A stretch of 5,208 bases of DNA, from the NCBI GenBank assembly GCA_003650625.1, contig QMQW01000032.1:1-5208 (forward strand), read 5' to 3'. Shown piece after piece: positions 4,162 to 5,208 of the stretch. The position numbers were made by a program, and so were the translations under genes. This DNA comes from Thermoproteota archaeon (GTDB taxonomy: Archaea; Thermoproteota; Methanomethylicia; Culexarchaeales; Culexmicrobiaceae). Under the pieces are notes generated by a model. The model saw nothing but the letters and a program-made list of their open reading frames with translations. It was not told where the DNA came from and did no database searches. Within the stretch, counting starts at the first letter, position 1. Each line of letters begins with the position of its first letter.

Positions 4162-4728
4162 CTACTGCTTAAGCTGCATTTTCTCAAATTTACTTAAAAT
4201 TAGTTTCAGAATTTCTCCTGCACTCTCTTCTGGTGGTTTTTCTTCAGTGTTGATGATGACCTCTGGACTCTTTGGCTCTTCATATGGAGCGCCTAGGCCT
4301 GGAACTGTCTTGCTTTCTCCAGTTAGAGCTTTCATGTATATTCCTCTTGGTGCGTAATGCGTTTCTTTTCTGCTTAATTCCCTTTCAATGCATGTTTCTA
4401 ATGGGCATTTGAGGTAGGCTTCCATGAATTTCTCAATTTCCCTTCTCGCCATTTCTCTGTACTTCCTCTTGTTTCCGGTTGCGTCGATAATTACGTTGAC
4501 TCCGTTTTCGGTTAGTACCTTGGCTGCGTATACGAGTGCTCCATACACTATGTCTCTTTCTTCTTCAGTGTATTTGGGCTTGGGCGTGGCGAGCTTTCTT
4601 AGAGCGTCTGATGAGACTATTTGAGCTTTGATTCCCCTTTCTTGAAGCATTTTTAGGAGAATTCTGGCTATAGTTGACTTGCCGCTGCCCGGGAGGCCGG
4701 TTATCCAGACGCACCATCCCTTTGTCAT
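4162..4728 (-). CDS. APS-kinase-like P-loop kinase
   Basis: The 188-residue protein begins with a Walker A motif GLPGSGKST (11-19). It then has SSDALRK (39-45), YTEEERDIVYGALVYAAKVL (53-72), VIIDATGNKRKYREMAR (79-95), and an adenylylsulfate-kinase-like tail GIYMKALTGESKT (129-141) with GLGAPYEEPKSPEV (144-157). Length is normal for a single-domain APS kinase, which phosphorylates adenylylsulfate to PAPS. However, the family's D-G-D that contacts substrate and magnesium reads S-S-D, and the central part resembles the broader AAA_33 small-molecule kinases. No ATP sulfurylase is present. APS as substrate is therefore doubtful, and a different alcohol or sugar acceptor is plausible. The ATG at 4728 immediately follows the upstream stop (TAAATG), and GGAGG (4741-4737) lies eight bases before it inside the preceding gene, so translation is likely coupled. 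The protein is cytosolic. Confidence 0.85.
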   Translation of the reverse strand: MTKGWCVWITGLPGSGKSTIARILLKMLQERGIKAQIVSSDALRKLATPKPKYTEEERDIVYGALVYAAKVLTENGVNVIIDATGNKRKYREMARREIEKFMEAYLKCPLETCIERELSRKETHYAPRGIYMKALTGESKTVPGLGAPYEEPKSPEVIINTEEKPPEESAGEILKLILSKFEKMQLKQ

Positions 4729-5208
4729 TTAATTTTCCTCCAGGTATTGATTTACATCTTTGATGTCGAATTTTTCGGTTTGAAGCACGTTTTTTATGAA
4801 GTTGAGAAGTTTTGCTCTAACTTCTAATGGTAGCGTTGGATACCATATTGGTGAAGCTACAACTAACCCTCTCCAAGCATAGAATGGCTGGACGACTTGG
4901 AGTATTTCATCATCTCCAGTTGAGTTCAGATATGTTTCCCAGAATATTTTGAAGAGCCTTTCGAACGCTCCTTCAAGTCTTCCGTGGGCTTGCAAGCTAT
5001 AGAATATGTAGTTTATTGTTAGTGCGGTTACGTCGTCTGCAGGTTCGCCCCACTCACCTCGACTTCGATCGAGGAGGGAGAATTTGGTTCCTTCTCTGAA
5101 CATTATGTTCCATGGGTGGTAGTCGCCGTGGACTTGGCTTAGCCTATGAGCTTTTCTTTTCAGCTTCCATCTCCACTCTATGCATTTTCTTTCCACTTCG
5201 ATAAAGAA
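4729..5208 (-). CDS. APH/choline-kinase-like phosphotransferase, C-terminal part (cut by window edge)
   Basis: The visible 159 residues are open to the right edge, so the start and the ATP-binding N-lobe are missing; the GTG at 5196 is only an internal codon. The catalytic loop VHGDYHPWNIMF (Asp29 and Asn34 of the visible part) and the metal-binding segment LLDRSRGEWGEPADD (Asp47) are the classic C-lobe motifs of the aminoglycoside phosphotransferase/choline kinase/homoserine kinase-II fold. After these the chain is helical, with many aromatic residues, to the stop at 4729. Family members transfer ATP phosphate to hydroxyls of small molecules such as choline, ethanolamine, sugars or amino sugars; antibiotic resistance is not implied. 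The gene abuts the P-loop kinase gene without a gap, mirroring bacterial proteins in which an APH-like domain is fused to a P-loop kinase domain. Together with the nucleotidyltransferase it suggests a phosphorylation-then-activation pathway; the substrate is unknown. Confidence 0.85.
   Translation of the reverse strand, partial: FFIEVERKCIEWRWKLKRKAHRLSQVHGDYHPWNIMFREGTKFSLLDRSRGEWGEPADDVTALTINYIFYSLQAHGRLEGAFERLFKIFWETYLNSTGDDEILQVVQPFYAWRGLVVASPIWYPTLPLEVRAKLLNFIKNVLQTEKFDIKDVNQYLEEN

Noticed and set aside
4424..4624. Plus-strand frame inside the P-loop kinase gene
   Set aside because: Antisense to the kinase, with no independent start signals or recognisable protein features.
4729..5208. 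Aminoglycoside resistance gene
   Set aside because: The HGDYHPWN and LLDRSRGEWGEP motifs are shared by many metabolic kinases of the same fold, and the operon context is metabolic.

Overview
The window looks like a piece of chromosome from an archaeon, probably an uncultivated TACK-type lineage such as Bathyarchaeia. The lineage guess is an impression from protein style, not a computed placement. Support for Archaea: AT-rich TATA boxes lie about 25-30 nt upstream of several starts, at least one start appears leaderless, T-tracts follow stop codons, and the proteins have an archaeal character (ThiF/HesA-type E1-like enzyme, RibU-like S component, compact nucleotidyltransferase and kinases).

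Layout, left to right. The minus strand at 1-234 carries the first 78 codons of an adenine deaminase-type amidohydrolase that runs off the left edge. Divergent from it are two tandem plus-strand copies (379-731 and 860-1213) of a 117-residue protein family I do not recognise. The left copy carries a one-base deletion that breaks its frame, and the two copies share a perfect 60-bp block although they match at only about 68% of residues overall. The right copy overlaps the end of a minus-strand two-gene unit (1206-2430): a GNAT-like acetyltransferase followed by a ThiF/HesA/MoeB-like adenylating enzyme that starts inside the acetyltransferase gene. A divergent promoter region (2431-2558) separates this unit from a plus-strand ECF-transporter S component resembling RibU. 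That region holds a 12+12-bp palindrome placed between two opposed TATA boxes, a strong operator candidate.

The right third (3329-5208) is a minus-strand operon: an APH/choline-kinase-like phosphotransferase (its N-terminus lies outside the window), an APS-kinase-like P-loop kinase whose ATG directly abuts the preceding stop codon, and a sugar-1-phosphate-type nucleotidyltransferase. Two kinases plus a nucleotidyltransferase is the logic of a pathway that phosphorylates and then nucleotide-activates a small polar molecule (sugar, polyol or lipid headgroup). The substrate cannot be read from this sequence.

The most interesting items are the tandem unknown family with its frameshift and conserved block, the two-kinase/nucleotidyltransferase operon, and the palindromic operator in front of the RibU-like gene. 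No rRNA, tRNA, CRISPR array, insertion sequence or phage gene was seen, and no gene-free stretch exceeds 300 bases.
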